A DNA stretch of 23,103 nucleotides from assembly GCA_023663505.1 (NCBI GenBank), contig JAMPHH010000053.1:1-23103 (forward strand), read 5' to 3'. Below the pieces are notes generated by a model. That model searched no databases, had not been told where the DNA came from, and saw only the letters and a program-made list of their open reading frames with translations. This document shows positions 11,893 through 20,928 of the stretch, piece after piece. Source of the stretch: Muribaculum sp. (GTDB taxonomy: Bacteria; Bacillota; Clostridia; Lachnospirales; Lachnospiraceae). The position numbers were made by a program, and so were the translations under genes. How positions within the stretch are numbered: the stretch's first letter is position 1; each line of letters starts with the position of its first letter.

Positions 11893-14800
11893 TCAATCCC
11901 CCGTCTGTACAGCCTTTTTGCCCCTGCGCTCATTCTTGGGCTTGTTCTTTTTATCCAAGATCAGATAGAAAGTAGGTATCAGTATCAGGGTCAGGATGGT
12001 TGACGCCACCAGACCGCCAATGATAACCAACGCCATACCCTGCATCATCACCGCGTTCGTACCGATACCGATACCCAGCGGCAGCATGGACAGAATCGTC
12101 GTCAGCGTGGTCATCAGAATCGGGCGCAGACGAATACATCCGGACTCGATCAACGCGTCCTCCAAAGACATCTCCTGCCGCAATTGGTTGGTTGAATCCA
12201 CAAAAAGGATACCGTTATTTACCACGATTCCCATCAGCATCAGGAAGCCCATCAGCGAAACCATGCTCAAGGACTGCCCCGTCAGGAACAGAAGCAGGAA
12301 TGATCCGATCAGCGCAAAAGGAATACAGGTCATCACCATGATAGAGAACCGCGGCGACTCAAACTGCATTGCCATCACGAGGAATACAAGGAACACTGCC
12401 GTCAGGATCGCCTGAAAGATCGCGTACAGCTCCTCATACATCATATCCGTCATCATACTGTTGGCGGGAGAGACGCCGTCAGGGAAGGTCAACTCGCTCA
12501 CCAACGCGTTGATGGCGTCCTGCGCCTCGAAGGTCTTCTCGGAGTTCAGCGTCGCAGTGATACTGGCGTAATACTGTCCGTCCTGTCTGGAGATGCTATC
12601 CTGTCCCTCGGTATAGATCAGCTCCGCGATATCCCGCAGCGGGATCGACACGCCCATAGAGGTGGGCAGCATCAGATCCATAAGCTGATTCAGGTCGTCA
12701 TATTGCCCCTCGGGATATTCAAGCCAGACCTCGTACTCCGAGCCCTCCTTGGTGATCGTCAGGGGCTTGACGCCGCTGAGCACATTGTTAAGCGTCATAC
12801 CCACCGAGATGGGCGTCATGCCATACTGCATGGCTTTGAGCGGGTCAACATTCACCTTGACCAATGTCGAGGTGTTTGAGAGGGAATTGGTCACCTTGAC
12901 CACGCCCTCGATCCCGCGCATCCTGTCAGACAACAGCCCCGCCCCTTCACGCAGCGCATCCATATCATTGCTCTGCAGATCGATCTCATAGCTTCCTGTG
13001 CTCATCATGGAGCTCATGCTGTTACCGCTTGCCGACACAGTCACATCCATATTCGTCATGGTGGAGGCAAGCTCGTTCCACTCGTCCACGACCTCCGCCG
13101 TGGTCATTTTCCTGTCCTTCTTCAACGTAGCCGTCACGGTCGCGCCGGTGGTGCTCACGGAGGCACTGTATGCGCTCACGTCGGGATGCTCAGACACGAT
13201 CCGTTCCCATTCCCGCGCCGCCTTATCTCTTGTCTCCAGAGACGTCCCCGAACGGAAATTGATCGATACGGATGCTATACCCTCGTCCGCCGACGGCATC
13301 AGCTCCAGATTCAGCATCCCCGCGATGAGGAACGCCGCCACCAACAGCAGCACGGACACCGCCATCACCGTCTTTTTCCTGTATAGGAACTTAGGCATCT
13401 TGCGTCTGTACCAATCCGTAACCTTTTGTAAGATCCTGTCTATGGGAAGGTTATCCTTCGCCACGGGCTTAAATACACAGAAGAACAAGGGCACCAGCAT
13501 CAATGCCGCGATCAGTGAAGCCAGCATCGCAATCACGATGGTCATGCCAAGCTGCGAGAAGATCTGCCCCGACAAGCCCTCCATCAACGCCAACGGCAGA
13601 TACACCACGATCGTGGTGATGGTGGAAGCGACGATAGACGCCGTCACCTCCTTGGCTCCAAGAGCCACCGCCTCACGCACGGAGATTCCTCTCTCCTGAT
13701 GTCTGAAACAGCTCTCAATCACCACGATGGAAGCATCTACCATCATACCGATGGCGATAACCAATGACCCCAAGGTAACGATATTCATGGAGAATCCCAT
13801 CAAGCTCATTAATATCAAAGTAAACAGCAGGGATATTGGCATGGAGGAGCCAACGATCAGACTCGCCTTGAAATCCCCGAAGAATATAAACAACACCGCC
13901 ATGGTCAACGCCACGCCAAGCAACAAAGTCTCAAACACCGCCATCAGGGAATCAATAATGGATTCACTGGCATCATAGGTGATCTGGAACTCCACCGCAG
14001 GAACCTGTTCCTGAATGCGCTCCAACGCCTTTCTCACGTCCTGACACACGTTCACCGTACCAAAGCTGCTCTTATTCTGGATACTGATGCTCAGGTTCTC
14101 CAGACCGTTGTAGCGGCTCAGGCTCTCCGCTTCCTTGGCGGACATCGTGACCGTCGCCACGTCCTGCAGGGTGATCACCTGCCCCGTTCCCGTCATCAGC
14201 GGAACCTCGCGGAGCTTTTGCACCGTATCGTATTCCATGGACGTGGTGATGCTGATATCCTGACTCCCGTGACTGACGCTGCCCGCGGGATAGGAGAAAT
14301 CCACCGCGCCCAGAAATTGGGAAATAGAGCTCATGGTCAGTCCATACTGGTTCATCAGTGTGTCATTCAGCTCCACCTTGATATATTCCTCACTACCACC
14401 GTCTACAGAGACCTGCGCCACTCCGGAAAGGGATTCCAGCTCCGGAACCACGGACTCGTTGACCACCTTCAACAGATCCACGTCACCTGTCTCCGTGGCG
14501 GAGATCATCATACACGCCAGGCTGTTGACATTCATCTCGATGATTGTGGGGTCGCCCGCGTCCTCCGGCATGGAGAGCCGCGCGACCTCAAGCGCCGCCC
14601 GCAGGTCCGTGTGGCACTCGGCGATATCCACGCCATATTCATATGTAAATAGCACCATACCGTAATTCTCATAGGACATCGTCATGGTGGAATCCACACC
14701 GCTCAAGGAGGAACCGGCGTCCTCTATCACCGAGACCACCAACTCATCCACGCTCTGGGGATCCGCCCCCGGGTATGGCACCATAACAATCAGCATAGGC

Positions 14801-14925
14801 ATCTCCATATCGGGAATCAATTGAAGCTTAAACCCGAAAATAGAAGAAATGCCAAATACAGCCAATGCCAAGATCACAAGCACACATGATACCGGTCTTT
14901 TCAATGCAAGCTTTGTCAGACTCAT
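11893..14925 (-). CDS. RND-superfamily (AcrB/SwrC-type) efflux transporter
   Basis: A 1010-residue inner-membrane pump with the doubled RND layout: a first helix after MSLTKLALKRPVSCVLV, a large extracytoplasmic loop (about 35-325), a membrane block at 330-490, a second loop (about 545-825), and a final block with RLRPILMTTLTTILSMLPLG. It exports lipophilic compounds using the proton gradient. In the fourth helix, AIGMMVDASIVVIE keeps one Asp (Asp397) where AcrB has two, and the tenth helix has VVNNGILFVD where AcrB has a Lys. From memory, Gram-positive members often differ at these sites, so activity is not excluded. Its ATG overlaps the adaptor stop codon (ATGA). Confidence 0.93.
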   Translation of the reverse strand: MSLTKLALKRPVSCVLVILALAVFGISSIFGFKLQLIPDMEMPMLIVMVPYPGADPQSVDELVVSVIEDAGSSLSGVDSTMTMSYENYGMVLFTYEYGVDIAECHTDLRAALEVARLSMPEDAGDPTIIEMNVNSLACMMISATETGDVDLLKVVNESVVPELESLSGVAQVSVDGGSEEYIKVELNDTLMNQYGLTMSSISQFLGAVDFSYPAGSVSHGSQDISITTSMEYDTVQKLREVPLMTGTGQVITLQDVATVTMSAKEAESLSRYNGLENLSISIQNKSSFGTVNVCQDVRKALERIQEQVPAVEFQITYDASESIIDSLMAVFETLLLGVALTMAVLFIFFGDFKASLIVGSSMPISLLFTLILMSLMGFSMNIVTLGSLVIAIGMMVDASIVVIESCFRHQERGISVREAVALGAKEVTASIVASTITTIVVYLPLALMEGLSGQIFSQLGMTIVIAMLASLIAALMLVPLFFCVFKPVAKDNLPIDRILQKVTDWYRRKMPKFLYRKKTVMAVSVLLLVAAFLIAGMLNLELMPSADEGIASVSINFRSGTSLETRDKAAREWERIVSEHPDVSAYSASVSTTGATVTATLKKDRKMTTAEVVDEWNELASTMTNMDVTVSASGNSMSSMMSTGSYEIDLQSNDMDALREGAGLLSDRMRGIEGVVKVTNSLSNTSTLVKVNVDPLKAMQYGMTPISVGMTLNNVLSGVKPLTITKEGSEYEVWLEYPEGQYDDLNQLMDLMLPTSMGVSIPLRDIAELIYTEGQDSISRQDGQYYASITATLNSEKTFEAQDAINALVSELTFPDGVSPANSMMTDMMYEELYAIFQAILTAVFLVFLVMAMQFESPRFSIMVMTCIPFALIGSFLLLFLTGQSLSMVSLMGFLMLMGIVVNNGILFVDSTNQLRQEMSLEDALIESGCIRLRPILMTTLTTILSMLPLGIGIGTNAVMMQGMALVIIGGLVASTILTLILIPTFYLILDKKNKPKNERRGKKAVQTGD

Positions 14926-16301
14926 CTTGCGTCCACCTCCGCACCGTCTATCAATCTGGGAGACCAGCTTGTGATAATGATATCCTCCTCCGTGATACCG
15001 TCCACGATCTCGATCCTCTCATCGTCAAAAATCCCCGTCGTCACATAGGTCTTTACCGCATGCCCGTCCTTCACGGTATAGACATACGAGCCTGCATTCT
15101 CATAATACACCGCGTCATAGGGAATGATAATGGCATTGGCAGCCGTGTAGGTGTCACTGGTGATCTTCACGCTGACGCCGCTTGGAAGCTCGCTTCCGCT
15201 GGCATAAACCGCCGCCTTGATCTGGAACAATCCCGTCTGGGCATTGACTGCGTTGCCTACCTCCGTGATCACGCCGTCAAATTCCACGCCGCTTCGCTCC
15301 ACCACGATCTTCATATCCTTGTGCAGGGTGTTCCTGACAGCCTCGCTCACCTGAAACGACACGCTCATGGTGTCCTCAGCCGCAATGATATAAGCGGGGG
15401 AGGACGCCGTCGCCATGCCGTTGACCTCCACATTCTTACTGATGACCTCACCTGAAATGGGGGTTGTCACCTGATAATACGAGAGCGCGAGCTCCGCGGA
15501 TTCCACTCCCACCTTTGCAAGCTGCAGGGAGGTGTTAAGCTGCTCCTTGGTGTCCTCCAAGGCGGCTCCCTGTGTCAGCTCCTTGGTTGCCTCGAGAGTC
15601 TCCAAGGTGCGCTGCGCCGCCTCGTATTGAACCGTGATACTGTCAAACGCATCCTTTGCCTGATCTCTAAGACTCTTTAAACCTACTTTCTCCTCGGCAG
15701 GATTGCCATTTAACGTAAGCTTTAGCTGCTCACGCGTCGCCACACTTACAGGATCATCCATTCCTTTCAGCTTATTTATTTGCTTCTGAACCTTCTCCAC
15801 CGCGTCATCAGCATCCTCATAAGCATCTTTTAATTTGAAATAATTAAGCTGTGCGTTTTGATAAGCCTGCAATGCACTGGCATAGTTGGACTCAAGCTGC
15901 AGATTCGTTGACTCCTGCTGCGTAGTCAACGCACTGTCCGCCTGCTGCTGCACGTTGGAATAAGACAACTGCGCCTGCTCGAGCTGCAGCCTCGCCCCGC
16001 TGTCGTCTATCTTAAACAGCACGTCTCCCGCCTTCACCTCGTCGCCCACCTCAAAAAAGGTCTCTGTCACAGTGCCCTGCGCCATGGGAATAATATAAAC
16101 GGACTCCTCCGGGGAAACCATTCCTACGAATTGATTGCTCAATACCAAGGTATCCCTTCCCACCTGAGCCGTGTCAACCAAGATCGCCCCCTCGGTCTCC
16201 ACGACCTCCGTGCTGCCGCATCCGGAGAGCAGAAGCCCCATGCAGAGTGCCGCGCTTATAAGGCATTTACCCTTGCCCACAAAATATCCGCCGTTTCTCA
16301 T
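14922..16301 (-). CDS. RND efflux adaptor lipoprotein (HlyD/MFP family)
   Basis: A 459-residue membrane-fusion protein. The signal ends in the lipobox LLLSGCGS, giving a membrane-anchored lipoprotein. A biotinyl-lipoyl half motif (VYIIPMAQGTVTETFFEVGD), a long alpha-hairpin (about 105-270, with many Gln, Ala and Leu), the returning half (TTPISGEVISKNVEVNG) and a beta-barrel follow. It should couple the pump to the outside in a Gram-positive envelope. The annotated ATG at 16301 has only a weak AGG nearby; an in-frame GTG at 16280 with GGCGGA upstream would give a shorter signal peptide. It is first in the operon, with the TetR palindrome in its leader. Confidence 0.9.
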   Translation of the reverse strand: MRNGGYFVGKGKCLISAALCMGLLLSGCGSTEVVETEGAILVDTAQVGRDTLVLSNQFVGMVSPEESVYIIPMAQGTVTETFFEVGDEVKAGDVLFKIDDSGARLQLEQAQLSYSNVQQQADSALTTQQESTNLQLESNYASALQAYQNAQLNYFKLKDAYEDADDAVEKVQKQINKLKGMDDPVSVATREQLKLTLNGNPAEEKVGLKSLRDQAKDAFDSITVQYEAAQRTLETLEATKELTQGAALEDTKEQLNTSLQLAKVGVESAELALSYYQVTTPISGEVISKNVEVNGMATASSPAYIIAAEDTMSVSFQVSEAVRNTLHKDMKIVVERSGVEFDGVITEVGNAVNAQTGLFQIKAAVYASGSELPSGVSVKITSDTYTAANAIIIPYDAVYYENAGSYVYTVKDGHAVKTYVTTGIFDDERIEIVDGITEEDIIITSWSPRLIDGAEVDAR

Positions 16302-16331
16302 AACCTATACCTGTACCTTTCTGAACCGTTG

Positions 16332-16392
16332 TCCGACCAGTCGGTCGGAAATCACCTTGTTGATTATACGTCCGAGCCGACCCCAAAGTCAA
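16332..16392 (-). promoter_or_regulatory. Efflux operon promoter with TetR-type operator
   Basis: Minus strand -35 TTGACT (16387-16392), 18-base spacer, perfect -10 TATAAT (16363-16368). Just after the start site lies a perfect palindrome, TCCGACC-AGTC-GGTCGGA (16332-16349). A related half, TCCGAGCCGACC, falls within the promoter spacer (about 16371-16382). The site placement suits repression by the TetR protein encoded at the operon end. Confidence 0.85.
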
Positions 16393-16450
16393 TAAAATTT
16401 ATACATAAATTCTATTAAAAAAATATAAAGCATCAAAATGGGAAAAGCCG

Positions 16451-16487
16451 CAATAAAGCGGAGCGCCTTAATAATAAGACACTCCGC
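16451..16487 (-). terminator. Terminator between sigH and the efflux operon
   Basis: Arms GCGGAGCG (16458-16465) and CACTCCGC (16480-16487) pair with one G-T wobble on the minus strand, followed by TTTATT. It probably ends transcription coming through sigH before the efflux promoter. Confidence 0.55.
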
Positions 16488-16594
16488 CATATATAACACT
16501 CGTTATTGTATCAAATATTCAATCTAATCCCCATTTCTGCGCTGCTTTTGCGCATAAGCAACTTTGTGTCAAGCAACGCGCAGACACAAATTGC

Positions 16595-16699
16595 CGGTTG
16601 AAAAATTTATTTTTCAACCTAATAACCATGCCTTTCCGCAATCTGCGAACTTTGGGCCGCAGGCACAAATTCGCGGTTGAAAAATTTATTTTTCAACCT
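16595..16699 (-). repeat. Two-copy hairpin repeat downstream of sigH
   Basis: The same 24-base palindrome core, GGTTGAAAAA-TTTA-TTTTTCAACC, occurs at 16595-16618 and 16675-16698, 80 bases apart, each followed on the minus strand by AATTTGTG and a TGCG-rich stretch. A degenerate third start (AGATTGAATATTTG) follows near 16530. The right-hand copy begins at the sigH stop codon, so it may also act as an mRNA end hairpin. The stretch 16302-16697 holds no gene besides these sites. Confidence 0.75.
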
Positions 16700-17318
16700 A
16701 AAGCATCTTCCGGATCTTACTCTTAAGCCTTTGCAGGGCGTTGTCGGTCGCCTTTTCCTCGCGTCCGAGCACCTTGGCGATCTGCGTGTAGCTCATGCCC
16801 GTCAGATGCAGGTCCAACACCTGCTTCTCAAAGCTGCTGAGCTCCTGCTCGATCCTGCGCTCCAAATAATCCACCCGCTCCTTGTCCAGAAAGAGCTCCT
16901 CGGGTCCCCGCTCCTCCAAATCCGCGATAGCCTCGACCAATTCCCCTGTCTCTCCGTCCATATGCTCCCCCATATCCCCGTATAACGAGATATAGGTATT
17001 CAGCGGGATATGCTTTTTTCTGCGGGCTGCCTGCACCGCCGTATACATCTGGCGGCTGATGCACAGATCCGCAAAGGTAAAAAAGCTGGCGTCCCGCCCA
17101 CTGTCATAATCGCGCACCGCCTTAAAAAGCCCCAGCATTCCCTCCTGAATCAGGTCCTCATTGTCCCCGCCCAAGATAAACATCGACTTTGCCTTGCTGC
17201 GCACCAGTGTTTTGTATTTTTCACAGATATAATCCATGATGGACGTCTCCCCGCCCCGCAGACGGTGTATCAGCTCCTCGTCCGTAGCCCGCTCATATGC
17301 GGAATCGTCTATCACCAT
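16698..17318 (-). CDS. sigH: RNA polymerase sigma factor SigH (Spo0H)
   Basis: A 206-residue sigma-70 family protein. Region 2 contains GGDNEDLIQEGMLGLFKAVR and FFTFADLCISRQM; region 4 contains LTGMSYTQIAKVLGREEKAT with a helix-turn-helix end. Length and motifs fit the stationary-phase/sporulation factor SigH, and position after mrnC-rlmB matches its known place in Firmicutes. AAGGGAG precedes the ATG at 17318, which I prefer to the GTG at 17336 that overlaps the rlmB stop. A yacP gene, found between rlmB and sigH in Bacillus, is missing here. Confidence 0.93.
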   Translation of the reverse strand: MVIDDSAYERATDEELIHRLRGGETSIMDYICEKYKTLVRSKAKSMFILGGDNEDLIQEGMLGLFKAVRDYDSGRDASFFTFADLCISRQMYTAVQAARRKKHIPLNTYISLYGDMGEHMDGETGELVEAIADLEERGPEELFLDKERVDYLERRIEQELSSFEKQVLDLHLTGMSYTQIAKVLGREEKATDNALQRLKSKIRKML

Positions 17319-17332
17319 ATCGCTCCCTTTTC

Positions 17333-18073
17333 TCACTGCATTCTTTGCCGCACGATCTCATATGCCAACACCCCCGCCGCAACCGACGCGTTCAGGGAAT
17401 CAATGTTCCCCCTCATGGGGATTGCTGCCGTCATGTCGCATTTTTCCTTCACCAGACGCCCTACACCCTCGCCCTCGCTGCCGATGACCAAGCCGATGGG
17501 TCCCTTTAAATCCAACTCATACATGGTCGTGCCGTCCATATCCGCGCAGACAAACCACAGCCCTTCCTTTTTCAGCTCCTCGATGGTCTTGGACAGATTC
17601 GTGACCTTTGCCACGGGAGTGTAGTTGAGTGCCCCCGCACTGGTGCGCGCTACCGTGGCGGTAAGCCCCACCGCGCGATTCTTGGGGATAATCACCCCAT
17701 GCGCCCCCGCCAGATTAGCGGTTCGTATGATCGCCCCCAGATTGTGAGGGTCTTCGATATTATCCAGCATAAATAGAAAAGGAGCCTCCCCCTTATCCCT
17801 CGCCGCCTGCAAGAGCTCCTCCACCTCAACATACTCATAGGCAGCCGCGTAAGCAATCACGCCCTGATGCCTGCCCGTCTCCGAGATTTGGTCCAGACGC
17901 TCCTTGGTCACGAATTTTACCTGAGTGTCATGCTTCTTCGCCTCGCGCTTGATCGTCATGATCGGTCCGTCCTGACAGCCGTCCAACAAGAATAATTTGT
18001 CAATGGGCTTGCCCGATCTGTATGCCTCGATCACGGCATTCCTGCCCTCTATGGTAAACTCCTGATATCCCAT
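17333..18073 (-). CDS. rlmB: 23S rRNA (guanosine-2'-O)-methyltransferase RlmB
   Basis: A 246-residue SpoU/SPOUT methyltransferase that methylates the 2'-OH of G2251 (E. coli numbering) in the ribosomal peptidyl-transferase region. The N-terminal substrate-binding part begins IEGRNAVIEAYRSGKPIDKL. The catalytic trefoil knot has LDNIEDPHNLGAIIRTA (motif 1), LVIGSEGEGVG (motif 2) and IPMRGNIDSLNASVAAGVLA (motif 3), with the expected Arg, Glu and Ser-Leu-Asn. Its ribosome binding site GGTGGGAG is close to the ATG. A repeat tract separates it from mrnC upstream. Confidence 0.95.
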   Translation of the reverse strand: MGYQEFTIEGRNAVIEAYRSGKPIDKLFLLDGCQDGPIMTIKREAKKHDTQVKFVTKERLDQISETGRHQGVIAYAAAYEYVEVEELLQAARDKGEAPFLFMLDNIEDPHNLGAIIRTANLAGAHGVIIPKNRAVGLTATVARTSAGALNYTPVAKVTNLSKTIEELKKEGLWFVCADMDGTTMYELDLKGPIGLVIGSEGEGVGRLVKEKCDMTAAIPMRGNIDSLNASVAAGVLAYEIVRQRMQ

Positions 18074-18120
18074 TCTCCCACCATGCCTTTCCTCACTGAC
18101 CTTCCTTACCTGTCAGCGGG

Positions 18121-18300
18121 TTTTCCTCACAGTCAACCTTTTCCTGCTGCAAGCCTGCTGTTGCCTTGCTGCCTTCCGTTGCTTCAAGGATTTTCCTCAC
18201 AGTCAGTCTCTCCATACCACAAGCCTGCTGTTGTCCTGCTGCCTTCCGCTGCTTCAAGGTTTTTCCTCACAGTCAACCTTCTCCTGCAGCAAGCCTCCTC
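18121..18300. repeat. 70-bp direct tandem repeat, about 2.6 copies
   Basis: Copies start at exactly 18121, 18191 and 18261, each with TTTTCCTCACAGTCA; CAAGCCTGCTGTTG and GCCTTCCG(T/C)TGCTTCAAGG occur in the two full copies. The period of 70 is not a multiple of three. The partial third copy lies in the last codons of mrnC and encodes its end (KVDCEEKP), so the array has replaced or extended that terminus. The other copies lie between mrnC and rlmB and hold no gene. Confidence 0.92.
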
Positions 18301-18718
18301 CCACAAGCTCCATACCTCGTTTGATCAGCGCAAGCATCCGCTCGTCCTGCCCCGTGAGATACAGATATCCCATCACCGCCTCGAATCCCGTCGCCTTGTG
18401 ATATTCCGCCCGAGAAGCGTTTTTCGCCATGGTGTGCGGCTTGGCATTGCGCCCCCGCCTGAACACCTCCGCCTCCGTCTCCGTGAGCTCGTCCTTGAGC
18501 GCCGCGATCATCTGCGCCTGAATCCCTGCCTTCACATAGCCCGTGGTGATCCGATGCAGCTCGCCCGCGGGTCTGTTCGCCTGCCCCACCACGATCGTGC
18601 GGATCACCAGATCATATATCCCGTCCCCGATATAGGCGAGCGTCAGGGGCGAGTAAGTCCGTATATCCTGCTCCTGACAGTCAAAGGTCTCCCTGATCAA
18701 ATTCAATATATCACTCAT
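18254..18718 (-). CDS. mrnC: Mini-ribonuclease III (MrnC)
   Basis: A 154-residue RNase III-like enzyme without the double-stranded RNA-binding domain, which trims 23S rRNA precursor ends. Motifs include LTLAYIGDGIYDLVIR with the catalytic Asp and TGFEAVMGYLYLTG with the Glu. The ATG overlaps the cysS stop codon (ATGA), and rlmB follows, so the three act in translation and ribosome maturation as one unit. The last residues, from about KVDCEEKP, come from the 70-bp tandem repeat rather than the conserved fold. Confidence 0.93.
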   Translation of the reverse strand: MSDILNLIRETFDCQEQDIRTYSPLTLAYIGDGIYDLVIRTIVVGQANRPAGELHRITTGYVKAGIQAQMIAALKDELTETEAEVFRRGRNAKPHTMAKNASRAEYHKATGFEAVMGYLYLTGQDERMLALIKRGMELVGGGLLQEKVDCEEKP

Positions 18719-20130
18719 ACTCTCACGATTTTAACTCCCTCTCTGGTATCCTTCAGAGCGATTCCCCGCGCAAGCAGCTCGTCGCGAATCGCGTCCGCCC
18801 TTGCGAAATCCTTGGCTTTCTTCGCTTCCTGTCTCTCCTGAATCAATCTCTCAAGCTCCTCGTCAAGAAGCTCCTCCTGCTTATCCACGATCAGACCGCA
18901 GATATCGGATAGCATCACGATTTTCTCCTTCAAGCCCTGCAGAAACGCCCTGCCGGAATCCTCCTTCGCATTGGTATTGGCGAATTTCACAAGCTCAAAG
19001 ATCGCCGCGAGCGCGTCCGCTGTGTTAAAATCATCGTCCATCGCCTCGTCAAATTTGGCGACAAAGCCCTCCGCCTCCTGCAAAAGCGCCTTCTCCTCGT
19101 CGGACATTCCCTCGGTTCCCGCCTTCTCTGTCAGGAATTTCAGATTCTCCACACAGGTGACAATACGTTCGTAGCCGTTCTTGGCAGCTTCCATAAGCTC
19201 CGCGCTGAAATTCAGCGGACTTCTGTAATGCGCCGACAGCATAAAGAACCGCAGTATCTGCAGGTCATACTTTTCACTGATGTCCCGTACCGTAAAGAAA
19301 TTCCCCAGAGACTTGGACATTTTCTTATTGTCTATATTCAAAAAGGCATTGTGCATCCAATATTTGGCAAAGGGCTTGCCGTTCGCCGCCTCGGACTGGG
19401 CGATCTCGTTCTCGTGATGGGGGAATACCAGATCCTCCCCGCCCGCGTGGATATCAATCTCATCGCCCAGATATTTCTTGCTCATGACAGAGCACTCGAT
19501 ATGCCAGCCGGGACGCCCGTCGCACCACGGGGACTCCCAATAAGGCTCTCCCTCCTTCTTGGGCTTCCAGAGCACGAAGTCGAGCGCGTCCTCCTTCTGC
19601 TCCTCCCCCGACACCAAGAGGGAGCGATTGCCGCCCCGCAGATCGTCCAGATTCTTGTGTGACAGCTTGCCATATTCCTTAAAGCTTCTCGTGCGGAAAT
19701 ACACCGTGCCGTCCGCGGCGGTGTAGGCATAGCCCTTGTCGAGCAGCGTCTGTATCATCTCAAGCATACCGCATATTTCCTCGGTGGCGAGAGGGTGCGT
19801 GGTCGCAGGCTTTACGTTCATTGCCGCCATGTCCTTCTTACACTCTGCGATATAACGCTCGGAGATCACGGAAGCCTCCACTCCCTCCTCGATCGCCTTC
19901 TTGATGATCTTGTCATCTACGTCCGTAAAATTCGAGACATAATTCACCTCAAGCCCCTTGTGCTCCATATAACGCCGCACCGTGTCAAACACGATCATGG
20001 GGCGGGCGTTGCCGATATGAATCAAATTATAAACCGTGGGACCACAGACATACATTTTCACCTTGCCCGGCTCCAAGGGCACGAACTCCTCCTTCCGTCT
20101 TGTCAAAGTGTTGTAAATTTTCATGCTCAT
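18715..20130 (-). CDS. cysS: Cysteinyl-tRNA synthetase
   Basis: A 471-residue class I synthetase that charges tRNA-Cys. Signatures: VYNLIHIGNARP (HIGH motif), GWHIECSVMSKKYLG and GGEDLVFPHHENEIAQSEA (zinc ligands Cys and His, with the Cys of MYVCGPTVYN), and NKKMSKSLGNFF (KMSKS). An upstream in-frame ATG at 20175 overlaps the cysE stop (ATGA), so a 15-residue extension is possible, but GGGGAGG lies 8 bases before the ATG at 20130, and the usual start MSMKIYNTLT matches family proteins. It lies within the cysE-cysS-mrnC-rlmB-sigH unit. Confidence 0.95.
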   Translation of the reverse strand: MSMKIYNTLTRRKEEFVPLEPGKVKMYVCGPTVYNLIHIGNARPMIVFDTVRRYMEHKGLEVNYVSNFTDVDDKIIKKAIEEGVEASVISERYIAECKKDMAAMNVKPATTHPLATEEICGMLEMIQTLLDKGYAYTAADGTVYFRTRSFKEYGKLSHKNLDDLRGGNRSLLVSGEEQKEDALDFVLWKPKKEGEPYWESPWCDGRPGWHIECSVMSKKYLGDEIDIHAGGEDLVFPHHENEIAQSEAANGKPFAKYWMHNAFLNIDNKKMSKSLGNFFTVRDISEKYDLQILRFFMLSAHYRSPLNFSAELMEAAKNGYERIVTCVENLKFLTEKAGTEGMSDEEKALLQEAEGFVAKFDEAMDDDFNTADALAAIFELVKFANTNAKEDSGRAFLQGLKEKIVMLSDICGLIVDKQEELLDEELERLIQERQEAKKAKDFARADAIRDELLARGIALKDTREGVKIVRV

Positions 20131-20171
20131 ACTCTTATCCTCCCCGATTCTCTCCTGCACACTTTCCTGTG

Positions 20172-20870
20172 TCATTCATCTGTCCTCTCCGACTCCCCGC
20201 TCTCAACGTCCCGCTGCAGCCTGCGAAGCTGTTCCTCAAGCTCCAACAGCCGATTCGTGAGCTCCGTGTTCGCCCTCTGCAGATCGACGATATCCTCCCG
20301 CACGGGGTCGGGCAGATCCGTCTGGTTCATGGATTCCTGCGGCAAAGCCATATTGTTGCGCCGCACCACCCGCCCGGGCACGCCCACCACGGTGGAATTC
20401 GGCGGCACCTCGCTCAAGACAACGCTGCCCGCGCCAATCTTGGAATTGTCCCCGATCGTAAAGGAGCCAAGCACCTTTGCCCCCGCGCTGATCATCACGT
20501 TGTTGCCCACGGTGGGGTGGCGCTTGCCATGCTCCTTGCCCGTACCGCCAAGAGTCACGCCCTGATATAACGTTACATTATCCCCGATCACGGTAGTCTC
20601 CCCGATGATAACGCCGTTTCCATGGTCGATAAAGAACCCCTTGCCAATCCTCGCGCCGGGGTGAATCTCTATCCCTGTCTTGCGCACCGCCCTCTGCGAG
20701 ATATAGCGCGCCAGAAAATAATGCCCCCGCAGGTACAGCTTGTGCGCCAGACGATAATGGGTCATTACCTTGAAGCTGGGATACAGAAACACCTCCATGG
20801 TGGAATGAATCGCCGGATCCCGCTCCTTTATGATCTTGATCTCCTCGCGGATATTTTTGATAAATCCCAT
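20172..20870 (-). CDS. cysE: Serine O-acetyltransferase
   Basis: A 232-residue enzyme that acetylates serine, the first step of cysteine biosynthesis. The N-terminal helical part (FIKNIREEIKIIKERDPAIH) is followed by left-handed parallel beta-helix hexapeptide repeats, including IEIHPGARIGKGFFIDHGNG, TLYQGVTLGGTG and HPTVGNNVMISAGAKVLG. The last 50 residues form a charged, coiled-coil-like tail (LQRANTELTNRLLELEEQLR) beyond the usual domain, reminiscent of tails that bind cysteine synthase or oligomerise. GAGAGG precedes the ATG. It is the first gene after a good promoter. The leader of about 50 nt is too short for a T-box. Confidence 0.95.
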   Translation of the reverse strand: MGFIKNIREEIKIIKERDPAIHSTMEVFLYPSFKVMTHYRLAHKLYLRGHYFLARYISQRAVRKTGIEIHPGARIGKGFFIDHGNGVIIGETTVIGDNVTLYQGVTLGGTGKEHGKRHPTVGNNVMISAGAKVLGSFTIGDNSKIGAGSVVLSEVPPNSTVVGVPGRVVRRNNMALPQESMNQTDLPDPVREDIVDLQRANTELTNRLLELEEQLRRLQRDVESGESERTDE

Positions 20871-20928
20871 ACCGACCTCTCAACAATCAAAAATAAGGCG
20901 AATTCACGCATTCACCCTGTTCTATCTA

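Noticed and set aside
12998..13699. Long plus-strand frames opposite the RND pump, cysS and cysE genes.
   Set aside because: They are antisense shadows of GC-rich conserved genes without ribosome binding sites or family motifs.
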